From the NCBI GenBank assembly GCA_035288865.1, contig DATDZA010000008.1, positions 6,125-70,124 on the forward strand: a DNA stretch of 64,000 bases. Reading direction: 5' to 3'. This document shows, one piece after another, positions 1 to 8,631 of this stretch. The position numbers and the translations under genes were made by a program. The notes beneath the pieces were generated by a model. The model was not told the origin of the DNA. It did no database searches and saw only the letters and a program-made list of their open reading frames with translations. This DNA is from GCA-2688775 sp035288865 (lineage in GTDB: Archaea > Nanobdellota > Nanobdellia > Woesearchaeales > GW2011-AR4). Every line of letters begins with the position of its first letter. Position 1 is the stretch's first letter.

Positions 1-194
1 TGGGGCAACCAAGGGGAAATGATCCAAGGGCCTCATATGGTGTTGTAACAATCACAAAAGATAGAATTATATTGGTATATAACCGAGTTGATTATAACAT
101 TGATGCAACCCAGAAAAAAATGAAGGAATTTGGATTGCAAGGAGATGTAGGTTTTACCAAATTCCTTATAGATAGATTAAGCGTGGGCAGATAA
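1..194 (+). CDS. Calcineurin-like metallophosphoesterase, C-terminal end (5' truncated)
   Basis: Only the last 63 codons are present, read in frame from position 3 to the TAA at 192-194. They begin GQPRGNDPRASYGVV, which matches the C-terminal segment of small YfcE/MJ0936-type metallophosphoesterases (typically N-P-G-S-x-G-x-P-R-x-x-D-P-R-A-S-Y, with the active-site region upstream). A tail follows of the form 'VDYNIDATQKKMKEFGL...LIDRLSVGR', also typical of that family. The metal ligands lie outside the window, so activity cannot be judged. The gene ends 61 bp before purL, which has its own TATA box. The family hydrolyses phosphodiesters or phosphomonoesters; the substrate is unknown. Confidence 0.7.
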   Translation, partial: GQPRGNDPRASYGVVTITKDRIILVYNRVDYNIDATQKKMKEFGLQGDVGFTKFLIDRLSVGR

Positions 195-255
195 CAAATT
201 AACTTTTTCCGCAATCTATTTATATCACTACTTCTAACAAAAACATTGTGAGAAA

Positions 256-2601
256 ATGGGAGATGTTGACATAGAGCTCATTGACATAAAATCCATGTCT
301 GACACTTCCACGCATGAATTTCTCAAGAAAAATACTATTGCATTAAACCTCTTTGAAGCAAGAAGAGTTATTGATTTAATCGGCAGAAATCCCACAATAA
401 CAGAATTATATATTTTTAACACGCAATGGAGCGAGCATAGCTCTTACAAGAGCAGCAGGGCTGTTTTGAAAGCATTATTGCCAACACAGGCTCCAAACGT
501 AATTCTTGGACCTGTTGAAGATTCAGGGATTGTTGAATTGGGATATTTGAATGGGGAAAGATATGGGATTGTTGTAAGCCATGAAAGCCATAATCATCCT
601 TCTCAAGTTGTCCCATATGAGGGAGCCGCAACTGGCGTTGGGGGAATCATAAGAGATGTCTTATGCATGGGCGCAAAGGTTATTGCAACTGCCGACATGC
701 TAAGATTTGGAAGTCCAAATGGAAAAAATAAAAATCGTGTAAAATATATTGCAAATGAAGTAATTAACGGAATTGCAGGCTATGGTGACGCAGTTGGTAT
801 TCCTAATATTGCCGGCGATATTTATTTTAACGATTCTTTTGATGAAAATTGCCTTGTTAATGTTGTTTGCCTCGGGATTGTGAAAGAAAAAAATATCATT
901 CACAGCTATGCTCCAAAAAATGCCGCGGGCTATGATATCATTATAGTAGGGAAAGGTACAGACAATTCTGGATTTGGTGGCGCAGCTTTCGCGTCTTTGA
1001 TTTTGGACGAAAAAGACCGTGAAAATAACCGCGGTGCTGTGCAGGTCCCAGACCCATTTTTGAAAAATGTAATTATAAGGGCCACTTATAATGTTTTTGA
1101 AGAAGCCAGAAAGAGAAATGTGGAGCTAGGATTTAAAGACATGGGGGCTGGCGGAATTATGTGCAGCACTTCAGAATTGTGCGCTGATTCAGATTTTGGA
1201 GCAGACATTGATTTGAGCAAGGTGAATGTATCGATGCCAAATCTTCCGGATTATATAATTGCAAATTCCGAAACGCAGGAAAGATTCACATGGATTTGCC
1301 CGCCTTCATTTACAAAAACTCTTTTGAAAATTTATAATGAAGATTATGAACTTCCGAATATAAGTTTGGGTGCAGGCGCATTTGTAATTGGTAGTGTCAC
1401 AAAGCAGCAGGATTATATTTTAAGGCACGATGGCAAGATTATCTGTAATGTTCCGATAAAAGTTGTTACACAGGGAATAAAATATGACCGCGAGAAAAAA
1501 GCCCCAAGAAGAAATTTTAAGGAGCCAAATTTACAGGAGCCAAATGATTATAACAAAGCAATTCTTTCTGTTCTAAGACATCCCAACGTCGCGAATAAAT
1601 CAAAAGCTTACAAACATTATGATACAAGCGTAATGGGAAATGCAGTAATTGAAACTGGATATGCTGACGCTGGCGTGATTAAAGCTGTTGAGAACGGAAC
1701 TTTTGGAGTTGCATTAAAATGCGATTCAAATCCAAAATACTCGAGAATCGACCCTTATTGGGGGGCGGTGAATTCAGTTGCCGAGTCGATGAGAAATATC
1801 GCGGCGGTTGGTGCAGTTCCAAGCGCTATAACCGACTGCCTTAATTACGGCAATCCCGAAAATCCGGAAGCATTCTATGATTTTTATGAAGGTGCCAGGG
1901 GTGTTGGCGACGCTGCGAAAAATTTATTTTACAAGGGAACCAAATTTCCTGTGCCGGTAATTTCCGGAAATGTCAGTTTTTATAACGAGTCTGCTTCCGG
2001 GAAATCTGTTGACCCTTCACCGGTAATTGCATGCATTGGGGTTCTGAAAGACTACAGCAAGGCAATTACAATGAAGATTAAAAAAGAAAATTCGGCGTTG
2101 TTTATGATTGGAGAAAGAAAAGATGAATTAGGCGGCTCAGTTTATTATGATTTGAATAATGAAACCGGCTCCGTTGTCCCAATAATTGATTTTGAGAAAG
2201 AGAGAAACCGGATTTATGTTATTATAGATGCAATCAATTCCGGCTTGTTTTTGTCCTGCCATGATATTTCTGATGGCGGCCTGGCTACGACAATTTCAGA
2301 AATGATTTTGGGGGGAGATGCAGACGGAGAAATAGGGGCTGAAATTAATCTGGATTTTACTGATTTAAGAAATGACAGAAGTTTATTTTCAGAAAGTTCG
2401 GGATTTGTTTTTGAGGTTGAAAATAAAAATATCGATAAATTAAAAATATTATTTAAATTTTACAAAATAAATTTAATAGAATTGGGAAAAACAAAAGGAA
2501 AGAGTTTGGCAATAAATAAATCAAGCAAAAAAATATCTGACTTGCCGATTTCAAAATTAAAAGAAGCTTGGATGAACGGGTTTGCGGAAGCGCTGGAGTA
2601 A
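256..2601 (+). CDS. purL: Phosphoribosylformylglycinamidine synthase subunit PurL
   Basis: This is the large subunit of the three-part FGAM synthase, which with PurQ and PurS converts FGAR, glutamine and ATP to FGAM in purine synthesis. The 781-residue protein is the small (bacterial/archaeal) PurL type. It carries WSEHSSYKSSR near residues 58-68, SHNHPSQ near 111-117 (substrate/catalytic His region), a glycine-rich GDAVGIPNIAGD segment, and two AIRS-like halves. A TATA box (TATTTATA, 217-224) lies about 35 nt before the chosen ATG; no nearer in-frame start exists, so a leader of roughly 8 nt is likely. purQ and purS follow, making purL-purQ-purS the probable transcription unit, with an unusual 129-bp spacer after purL. 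Confidence 0.96.
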   Translation: MGDVDIELIDIKSMSDTSTHEFLKKNTIALNLFEARRVIDLIGRNPTITELYIFNTQWSEHSSYKSSRAVLKALLPTQAPNVILGPVEDSGIVELGYLNGERYGIVVSHESHNHPSQVVPYEGAATGVGGIIRDVLCMGAKVIATADMLRFGSPNGKNKNRVKYIANEVINGIAGYGDAVGIPNIAGDIYFNDSFDENCLVNVVCLGIVKEKNIIHSYAPKNAAGYDIIIVGKGTDNSGFGGAAFASLILDEKDRENNRGAVQVPDPFLKNVIIRATYNVFEEARKRNVELGFKDMGAGGIMCSTSELCADSDFGADIDLSKVNVSMPNLPDYIIANSETQERFTWICPPSFTKTLLKIYNEDYELPNISLGAGAFVIGSVTKQQDYILRHDGKIICNVPIKVVTQGIKYDREKKAPRRNFKEPNLQEPNDYNKAILSVLRHPNVANKSKAYKHYDTSVMGNAVIETGYADAGVIKAVENGTFGVALKCDSNPKYSRIDPYWGAVNSVAESMRNIAAVGAVPSAITDCLNYGNPENPEAFYDFYEGARGVGDAAKNLFYKGTKFPVPVISGNVSFYNESASGKSVDPSPVIACIGVLKDYSKAITMKIKKENSALFMIGERKDELGGSVYYDLNNETGSVVPIIDFEKERNRIYVIIDAINSGLFLSCHDISDGGLATTISEMILGGDADGEIGAEINLDFTDLRNDRSLFSESSGFVFEVENKNIDKLKILFKFYKINLIELGKTKGKSLAINKSSKKISDLPISKLKEAWMNGFAEALE

Positions 2602-2730
2602 AACAACCTTTCCGCGAGTTGACGGCGGGAAACTTTTTGATATAAAAAGTTTCATCAAAAACTGGAGGCTTCGCTTTGCTCAGCCCCCTTAGAAAAGGAA
2701 AATTAACAATCAAAAATTTAAAACCAAAAA
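2602..2730. other. purL-purQ spacer with a perfect hairpin
   Basis: This 129-bp spacer inside the probable purLQS operon holds an inverted repeat at 2630-2652: AAACTTTTT, loop GATAT, AAAAAGTTT (9-bp stem). A GC-richer stretch of about 35 nt (2661-2691) follows, with a weaker imperfect stem. No good TATA box sits at the usual distance before purQ. The spacer may be an RNA processing or partial termination site, or a small inserted repeat. Confidence 0.5.
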
Positions 2731-3543
2731 ATGAAAAAACCAAACATAGCAGTCATTTATTTTCCAGGAAATAATTGCGAGCAGGAAGCCCTGAATGCCG
2801 TTTTAGCTTCAGGCATGGACGGGAAGATTGTTAGATGGAATCAAAGGAAAGATATTGAGAACTATCATGGTTATGTTATACCGGGCGGCTGGGCTTACGA
2901 AGACAGGATACGGGCTGGAGTTATTGCAGCAAAAGACCCGATATTCAAAATAATAAAAAAAGAAGCGGAAGACGGAAAGCCTGTATTAGGAGTCTGCAAT
3001 GGCGCTCAGTCATTGGTGGAGTGTGGAATGATTCCTGGTCTGAAAGACAAAGTTGAAATGGCTCTTGCGCCTAACAAAAACCCTTTTATCAGCGGATATT
3101 ACTGCACGTGGGTTTTTATCAGGAGCGAGCAGGAAAAAAATTCCTGTGTTTTTACAAAATTTACTGATAAAAATGAAATTATTACAATTCCTATAGCCCA
3201 TGGTGAGGGAAAATATGTGACAAGAGACAAAGATTTATTGCAAAAGCTGATAAAAAACAAGCAAATAATTTTTCGGTACTCGACAAAAGATGGGAAAGTG
3301 GAGGATAAATTCTCAACAAACCCGAATGGCACAACCTATAATATTGCTGCAATCTGCAACAAGAAAGGAAATGTGATGGCTATAATGCCGCATCCTGAGC
3401 GTGCATCATTTGTCAGGCAGCTTCCGGATATTACGCAAATAAAAAATAACGCAATAGGCAGAATTTCAGAAGAAGAAAAGCCGGCGCCTGCGAGAAAAAT
3501 GTTTGAATCGATGAAAAAATATATTGAAGAGGAAATAATATAA
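2731..3543 (+). CDS. purQ: Phosphoribosylformylglycinamidine synthase glutaminase subunit PurQ
   Basis: Class I glutamine amidotransferase that supplies ammonia to PurL. The nucleophile Cys89 lies in GVCNGAQ. The catalytic His/Glu pair is in MPHPERAS near the C terminus, and the N terminus FPGNNCEQEA plus PGGWAYEDRIRAG are typical PurQ blocks. At 270 residues it is longer than the roughly 225-residue bacterial PurQ and resembles the longer form that carries extra loops. The last base of its TAA stop is the A of the purS ATG, which implies translational coupling. No convincing TATA box precedes it, so it probably depends on the purL promoter. Confidence 0.95.
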   Translation: MKKPNIAVIYFPGNNCEQEALNAVLASGMDGKIVRWNQRKDIENYHGYVIPGGWAYEDRIRAGVIAAKDPIFKIIKKEAEDGKPVLGVCNGAQSLVECGMIPGLKDKVEMALAPNKNPFISGYYCTWVFIRSEQEKNSCVFTKFTDKNEIITIPIAHGEGKYVTRDKDLLQKLIKNKQIIFRYSTKDGKVEDKFSTNPNGTTYNIAAICNKKGNVMAIMPHPERASFVRQLPDITQIKNNAIGRISEEEKPAPARKMFESMKKYIEEEII

Positions 3544-3998
3544 TGCCAAAAACAGTTGAAATGGTTGTTGGTTTGAAAGTTCCTGATACTACTGCAATCA
3601 CTGCATTGCAAACATTGCAGAAACTGGGATTTAATAAAATAAAAGATGTAAGGAGGACATTTTACTACAAGTTTTCTGTAGATGGCGATTTGGAGGATTT
3701 CAAGAATAAAATTTCAAAAGTTGACATTCTAGTTAATGCGAACAAGCATACTTTTGATTTTGAAATTAAAAGTAAGGATTATATACCCATTTTAGTTAAA
3801 AATATTGATGACGATGGAAATGGGTTATTATCAACATTAAAAAACAGGCTTGGATTTATTAATCTTAAAAAAGCAGAAAGCGGCGTGCTGTGGGGATTAT
3901 TAATTAATGCAGAAGAAAAGGAATCAAGAAAAATTGCCGACAAAGCTGCAAAAGATTTATTAGTAAATGAGAATTATCAGGAATTTATGATACTATAG
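3543..3998 (+). CDS. purS: PurS-like subunit of FGAM synthase, two PurS units in one chain
   Basis: PurS bridges PurL and PurQ and is usually about 80 residues, acting as a dimer. This protein has 151 residues and reads as two consecutive PurS-like units. Residues 1-75 include VGLKVPDTTAITALQTLQKL, GFNKIKDVRR and a beta-strand ending in FDFEI. Residues 77-151 include ILVKNIDDDGNGLLSTLKNR, GFINLKKAESG and a terminal NENYQEFMIL. Both have the beta-alpha-beta order of PurS, and the second is the more diverged. Position directly after purQ (1-nt overlap) supports the role. The two-unit reading is mine, by eye; the protein could also be one PurS domain plus an unrelated tail. A T-rich run at 4024-4030 may terminate the operon. 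Confidence 0.8.
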   Translation: MPKTVEMVVGLKVPDTTAITALQTLQKLGFNKIKDVRRTFYYKFSVDGDLEDFKNKISKVDILVNANKHTFDFEIKSKDYIPILVKNIDDDGNGLLSTLKNRLGFINLKKAESGVLWGLLINAEEKESRKIADKAAKDLLVNENYQEFMIL

Positions 3999-4077
3999 GT
4001 AGTATTAAAAAAATCTACTCGACTTTTTTATTCTTCTTGCTTTTAAATCATCTAATTATAAGATAAATTTGAATTAG

Positions 4078-4097
4078 TTTCTATTTTGAAATAGAAA
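4078..4097. promoter_or_regulatory. 20-bp perfect palindrome next to a TATA box
   Basis: TTTCTATTT-TG-AAATAGAAA is a perfect inverted repeat ending at the base before the TATA-containing stretch (4098-4107). That TATA box is spaced about 27 nt from the ATG of the following secreted-protein gene. The position over or beside the BRE suggests an operator for a dimeric regulator. The AT-rich sequence makes chance palindromes more likely, so this is a candidate only. Confidence 0.4.
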
Positions 4098-4131
4098 TTT
4101 ATTTATACTTAAATTATTTTCAAGCTTCAAG

Positions 4132-4770
4132 ATGAATAAAGCCTACGGCATTGCAGCTTTAGTAAGTTTTCTAGTGGTTTCTGCTTCTAATCCACACATT
4201 TTGCCGATGCAATCAAAAGACGAGCCAATCAAATTCGGACAGAAAGCAGAACAAACTTATGAAGTTAGCCAGCGCCCATATAGCGATGTTGAACATAATA
4301 GAACTCTTAATGAGAAACAAGGCCAGCGATGGGGGCATGCCCATACCTATACCAGACAACAATACGGATTTAATGAAGGCTTAGGATTTGTATTACATGG
4401 AATATTGGATGATGGCACTGAATTTATTTATCGAGCTGATGACATTGGTAACTCCTTACATTTAACCAGAAACGGCCTTCAAATTGGATTTATCGATTCT
4501 CACAATACAAATCCTAGTATAAGAATCGTTAACGATAAGGATTATGCAACCGTGAATGGCGAAGAAGTTAATTTGGGGGGTCATGACTTTTATGAAAGTC
4601 CAAGGCCAGTTTCACAGTCGCAAGGCTTCAATTTAAATGGGAAATTGCATGATTTATATTCGAATTATAATAAATGGTTAAATGTAAGATCGGTTAGGGC
4701 CTTGGTGGAAAAACCTAGGGAAACTGAGCCAGCACAATTGGAGAACTTATTAGATGCTTTCGTAAAATAA
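4132..4770 (+). CDS. Predicted secreted protein of unknown function
   Basis: A 212-residue protein I do not recognise. The first 20 residues (MNKAYGIAALVSFLVVSASN) look like a short signal peptide or membrane anchor, after which the chain is hydrophilic. It has several His residues (RWGHAHTYTR, GGHDFYE) but no motif I can assign. The start is supported by a TATA box centred about 27 nt upstream, giving a leaderless mRNA. It sits alone between purS and purE, both on the same strand, and a palindrome flanks its promoter. It is one of several monocistronic orphans scattered between conserved genes in this window. Confidence 0.75.
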   Translation: MNKAYGIAALVSFLVVSASNPHILPMQSKDEPIKFGQKAEQTYEVSQRPYSDVEHNRTLNEKQGQRWGHAHTYTRQQYGFNEGLGFVLHGILDDGTEFIYRADDIGNSLHLTRNGLQIGFIDSHNTNPSIRIVNDKDYATVNGEEVNLGGHDFYESPRPVSQSQGFNLNGKLHDLYSNYNKWLNVRSVRALVEKPRETEPAQLENLLDAFVK

Positions 4771-4815
4771 AATGATCCAATATCTATAAATACTACTTTC
4801 TTTTTCTATTATTGC

Positions 4816-5583
4816 ATGAAAAAAGCATTAATAATCTTCGGCTCTAAATCTGATGAGAAAGTTTACAATGAAATCGCTTCTAGATTGAAACAATTAAAAA
4901 TTGATTTTGATTTAAGGGTGAGTTCTGCGCACAAGACTCCGGAAGATGTTGATCAAACATTGCAGTATGATTATGCTGTAGTGATTGCCGGAGCTGGACT
5001 TGCGGCGCACTTGCCAGGAGTTGTAGCTGCAAAAGTTTTAAGGCCCGTGATTGGCGTTCCATGTGAAGGAAATTATCAGGGGCTTGACGCCTTGCTCTCG
5101 GTTGCTCAAATGCCCTCTGGAATTCCAGTTTTGTCTGCAGGAGTTGGAAAAGGAAAAGTTGCAGCAGAAAATTGTGCCAGGATGATGAAGAAATATAACG
5201 GAGTTACGATTATTGGAGATAAAGCTGATGAAGCCGTAAAAAAATCAATTGAAATATTGAAAAGATTCAACGTTCCCTACAATTTTTCAGATAAGCCAAA
5301 TAAAAGCGCAGTTAATATCGAATTTACCTATTTTGACGAGCCTGTTGAGAAAAAAGATGAACTGGTTATTTACTGCCCATTGCTTGACAAAAAAGATGAT
5401 GTTGCGGAATCCGCACTGAATTTTTTAAGGCATACAAACCACGGATTATGGGTAGGATTAAATAACGGAACAAATGCAGCAGTCGCAGCGGTTGAAATTT
5501 TAAATTTTGATAATGAGTTTGAGGAAGAATTAATAAGATACCGAGAAGAACTTGGAAAAAAAGTGCTTGAGGCTAACAAATAA
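4816..5583 (+). CDS. purE: 5-(carboxyamino)imidazole ribonucleotide mutase / AIR carboxylase PurE
   Basis: PurE makes CAIR in purine synthesis. Diagnostic blocks are FGSKSDE near residue 8, VSSAHKTPE near 35, GAGLAAHLPGVVA near 58 and VPCEGNYQGLDALLSVAQMPSGIPV. The catalytic core is about 155 residues. The remaining hundred residues (FTYFDEPVEKKDELVIYCPL to the end) resemble a second, degenerate PurE half containing GLWVGLNNGTNAAVAAVEIL, an arrangement known from some methanogens. No purK is visible in the window, so whether it uses N5-CAIR or CO2 directly is open. A TATA box centred at 4789 puts the ATG at 27 nt. purC follows by 20 bp, so purE-purC is probably one transcript. Confidence 0.93.
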   Translation: MKKALIIFGSKSDEKVYNEIASRLKQLKIDFDLRVSSAHKTPEDVDQTLQYDYAVVIAGAGLAAHLPGVVAAKVLRPVIGVPCEGNYQGLDALLSVAQMPSGIPVLSAGVGKGKVAAENCARMMKKYNGVTIIGDKADEAVKKSIEILKRFNVPYNFSDKPNKSAVNIEFTYFDEPVEKKDELVIYCPLLDKKDDVAESALNFLRHTNHGLWVGLNNGTNAAVAAVEILNFDNEFEEELIRYREELGKKVLEANK

Positions 5584-5603
5584 AACAAAATTCAAAATCA
5601 AAA

Positions 5604-6566
5604 ATGCTATCTGACGCAATCCTAAAAAACCAGCTGAAATTTACTTTAGACAAAACAAATTTTAAGTTCGGTAAAAAGTATGAAGGAAAAGTTCGTGATA
5701 ATTATACTTTAGACGGAAAAAGAATTATAATAACAACTGACCGGATTTCTGCTTTTGACCGTGTTTTGTGCACGATTCCGTTCAAAGGACAGGTATTAAA
5801 CCAGACAGCTGCATTTTGGTTTGAAAAAACAAAAAACATTGCTGAAAATCATATAATTTCTATTCCTGACCCAAACGTAATGATTGCAAAAGAATGCAAC
5901 CCGATTCCGGTTGAGATGGTTGTACGAGGATACATAACCGGAGTTACAACAACATCAGCATGGTACAATTATGAAAAAGGTGTCAGAAATTTCTGCGGAA
6001 ATGTCCTGCCGGAGAACCTGAAGAAAAATCAGAAGCTTGCGAAGCCAATTATAACCCCATCAACAAAAGCAGAGCACGGCGCCCATGACGAATCAATTTC
6101 AGGAGAACAAATAATTAAAAGGAAACTTGTTGACGAAGAAATATATACTCAGATGGAAAAGGCAGCTCTTGCGCTGTTTGATTTTGGAACAATATTGGTA
6201 GAAAGAAATAATTTGATTCTTGTTGACACAAAATACGAATTTGGTGAATTAAATGGCCGATTAGTTTTGATTGACGAAGTCCACACTCCGGATTCCTCGA
6301 GATTCTGGATTAAAGATACTTATGCTGAATTGTTTTCTAAAGGGCAGGAGCCACAAAAACTTGATAAAGAATATGTCAGAATGTGGCTTTCTGAGAAAGG
6401 GTTTATCGGCGAAGGGAAAATTCCTCTGATATCCGATGAAGTCAAAGTTGAAGCTGCCAGGAGATATATTACTGCATACGAGATGATAACTGGAAAGCAG
6501 TTTGAAGCTCAGAACGGGGATGTATTGAAAAGGATTGAGGGGAATTTAAGAGAATATTTATACTGA
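5604..6566 (+). CDS. purC: SAICAR synthetase PurC
   Basis: Joins CAIR and aspartate using ATP to give SAICAR. The 320-residue chain is the long (yeast-like/bacterial) form. Recognisable blocks are FKFGKKYEGKVRDNY near residue 20, TTDRISAFDRVLCTIPFKGQ, VEMVVRGYITGVTT, PIITPSTKAEHGAHDESIS, LVDTKYEFG and IDEVHTPDSSRFW. Catalytic and nucleotide-binding residues appear intact. It lies 20 bp behind purE without its own TATA box, so co-transcription is expected. The next gene starts about 105 bp on. Confidence 0.95.
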   Translation: MLSDAILKNQLKFTLDKTNFKFGKKYEGKVRDNYTLDGKRIIITTDRISAFDRVLCTIPFKGQVLNQTAAFWFEKTKNIAENHIISIPDPNVMIAKECNPIPVEMVVRGYITGVTTTSAWYNYEKGVRNFCGNVLPENLKKNQKLAKPIITPSTKAEHGAHDESISGEQIIKRKLVDEEIYTQMEKAALALFDFGTILVERNNLILVDTKYEFGELNGRLVLIDEVHTPDSSRFWIKDTYAELFSKGQEPQKLDKEYVRMWLSEKGFIGEGKIPLISDEVKVEAARRYITAYEMITGKQFEAQNGDVLKRIEGNLREYLY

Positions 6567-6670
6567 ATGCTAATTCATCGGTTTATAAGAAATTTTCCGT
6601 GGTGATTTGAATAGATTCAAAAAATACCTCAACCTATGTTATTGGAGGCAGTGCAACTATAGATAGTATT

Positions 6671-7750
6671 ATGATTAACCCTAAAATTGGATTGTTACAA
6701 GACGGGCATGCAGTGAGACTACAAACAGAAGATTATGTAAGGGTTTTTACTGTCATTGATGGTCCAATTGTGCCCGGCGGGAAATATCAAACTCGTTTGA
6801 ATACTAGGGAAGAAGTTGATGGTCTTGACCACAGAAATAGATCTGGCGGTTCTGGCTATAACTCAGCAAAAGCTAATGCAAGAATAAGTAGACCCAGTCC
6901 AGTCAGAATTAAGTACATAGATTCTGCTGAACCGAACCACATTAACACCGAACGATTGGAATTTTGGGGCATAGACTATAAATTTTTAGGAAAAAGACAG
7001 ATTCAGTTTAATGTAGTTGTAGGATATGACGGAGATAAAATCATCATAAAAGGGCCTTTAAAAACAGGAGTGCAATTGGACAGCCAGTCGCAAAGTTCCG
7101 TTTTTAAATTCCTTAGAGGTGCCGATGGCATTTTAATCAACAGTATTAAAGATGAAGAGTTTGCTATGTTACTGATTAAAATAGCAAAAGAAATGGATAT
7201 TCCTGTATATTTTGGGGCAACATCCAGCCCGTCTATCGAATTTTCCTTGACACAAGCGATTCCAAACGGACCGACAGTTACAAACTATGAGGATATAGCG
7301 AGAATGAACAATTTAAATCCACAAGAACTTGTAAACCTTTCTGCGGATAAAGCTATAGCAGGGATAACTGACTTGATAAAGACAATGCAAAGAAAGGGCA
7401 TATTTCATGATTATCCTTTTGTTGTGACTTTGGGTGGGAAAGGGATGATACCTGTTGCGTCGAATAAGGAAATGAGACATGTACGCATGGCTCAACCTTT
7501 TGCCGATAGAGTTGATGAGCACCTTAAAACTGATTTAAGAGGTTCTTTGGGCGGCGGCGATTATTTTACAGGGGGATTATATGATCAATTTATGCAGGCA
7601 TTCCTTGGCCCTGATAAAGTACACCCTTCAAATGTTACTCCTGATGACTTGGAAACAATGGTAAGGCAATCTAATATAGTTGCTATAGATGTCATGAGAT
7701 ATCAAGGTCCTGCCCCCTCTTTAAGTTCTTTTGATTCTAAAAGATTGTGA
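6671..7750 (+). CDS. PfkB/ribokinase-superfamily-like protein, substrate unknown
   Basis: A 359-residue protein whose C-terminal half has the order of motifs of PfkB carbohydrate kinases: an LVNLSADKAIAGITDLI helix, PFVVTLGGKGMIPV (the 'v-T-l-G-x-x-G' strand), then DLRGSLGGGDYFTGGLYDQF, where GGGD occupies the place of the GAGD catalytic/anion-hole motif. The N-terminal 140 residues are diverged; the usual N-terminal GG motif is not obvious. NGPTVTNYEDIARMNN resembles the 'NxxE' helix. It may be a sugar or nucleoside kinase, or a relative that has lost activity. The phosphatase-family gene follows by 39 bp. I see no TATA box at the standard distance, so the start is less certain than most. 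Confidence 0.65.
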   Translation: MINPKIGLLQDGHAVRLQTEDYVRVFTVIDGPIVPGGKYQTRLNTREEVDGLDHRNRSGGSGYNSAKANARISRPSPVRIKYIDSAEPNHINTERLEFWGIDYKFLGKRQIQFNVVVGYDGDKIIIKGPLKTGVQLDSQSQSSVFKFLRGADGILINSIKDEEFAMLLIKIAKEMDIPVYFGATSSPSIEFSLTQAIPNGPTVTNYEDIARMNNLNPQELVNLSADKAIAGITDLIKTMQRKGIFHDYPFVVTLGGKGMIPVASNKEMRHVRMAQPFADRVDEHLKTDLRGSLGGGDYFTGGLYDQFMQAFLGPDKVHPSNVTPDDLETMVRQSNIVAIDVMRYQGPAPSLSSFDSKRL

Positions 7751-7789
7751 TGGCAAAGTTTTAATAATAGGTAATTTTTATATTCCCTT

Positions 7790-8560
7790 ATGAACCTCTT
7801 AAAAGAAAAAAAAGTCTTATTGCGGGCATCAAAAAGTGCCGGAAAATTAATTCTCAAATATTTCGGAAAAAAAGGAAAATTTAGGGAAAAATCAAACAAA
7901 AGCCTGGTTTCTGAAGCTGATTTGAGGGCAAATAAAATAATTATCCAAACTATAAAGGAAAATTTTCCACATCACAGCATTCTTTCGGAAGAAACTGGAT
8001 TTGAGGACAATGACTCAGATTACAAGTGGGTTATAGACCCTATAGACGGAACGCATAATTTTCTCAGGGGACTCCCTATCTTTGGAGTTTCAATTGCGCT
8101 TGAATATCAAAATCAAGTTGTGCTTGGGGTCTTGGAATTTCCAACATTAAAATTAAGCGCTGTTGCAGAAAAAGGAAAAGGCGCTTTTCTTAACGGAGAA
8201 CAAATAAAAGTTTCAGACAACAGCGAAATAATGCATTCTTTTATTTTATACGAGTTTGTCCCAGGAACAAGGCATAAGGGCCTGGAGCTTCTCAAAAGAT
8301 TATCAAACGAGACAATTAACATACGAAACTTTGGCTCTGCAATTTATGAGCTTATGCTAGTTGCTTCGGGAAAATGCGATGCTTTTGTCATATTTTCAAC
8401 AAATGAATGGGACATTGCAGCTGGAATGCTCCTTGTTGAGGAAGCTGGAGGTAAAGCCACTGACTTAAGGGGAAATCCATGCACACCATCAAACGGAAGT
8501 TTTATCATCACTAATGGCCCTATACATGATGCACTTCTTAGATATCTTTATAATATTTAA
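7790..8560 (+). CDS. Inositol-monophosphatase-family phosphatase
   Basis: Mg-dependent, Li-sensitive phosphatase superfamily. Metal-binding motifs are complete: SEET near residue 66, DPIDGTHNF at 83-91, and EWDIAAGMLLVEEAGG near 205. The 256-residue length is standard. In archaea these enzymes act as fructose-1,6-bisphosphatase and/or inositol-1-phosphatase; a histidinol-phosphatase (HisN) role is also known in the superfamily but is less needed here because a HAD domain is fused to HisC. A TATA-like element (TTTTAATA) lies about 27 nt before the ATG, giving a leaderless start. Confidence 0.88.
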   Translation: MNLLKEKKVLLRASKSAGKLILKYFGKKGKFREKSNKSLVSEADLRANKIIIQTIKENFPHHSILSEETGFEDNDSDYKWVIDPIDGTHNFLRGLPIFGVSIALEYQNQVVLGVLEFPTLKLSAVAEKGKGAFLNGEQIKVSDNSEIMHSFILYEFVPGTRHKGLELLKRLSNETINIRNFGSAIYELMLVASGKCDAFVIFSTNEWDIAAGMLLVEEAGGKATDLRGNPCTPSNGSFIITNGPIHDALLRYLYNI

Positions 8561-8609
8561 ATAATGAACGATACGCTTTCTTAAAACGAAAGGTTTATAA
8601 ATAATGAAC
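8559..8609. promoter_or_regulatory. purB promoter with paired direct repeats and an inverted repeat
   Basis: The 11-bp sequence AAATAATGAAC occurs at 8559-8569 and again at 8599-8609, exactly 40 bp apart (about four helical turns). Between them lie an inverted repeat CTTTC-N7-GAAAG (8576-8592) and the TATA box TTTATAAA (8594-8601). The downstream gene encodes a helix-turn-helix domain fused to adenylosuccinate lyase, so autoregulation is a natural hypothesis. Confidence 0.45.
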
Positions 8610-8631
8610 ATTATAGATTTGACAGATAAAT

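Noticed and set aside
7790..8560. Naming the inositol-phosphatase family gene as the histidinol-phosphate phosphatase HisN.
   Set aside because: It is 32 kb from the his genes and a HAD phosphatase is already fused to HisC; the archaeal role is more often FBPase/IMPase.
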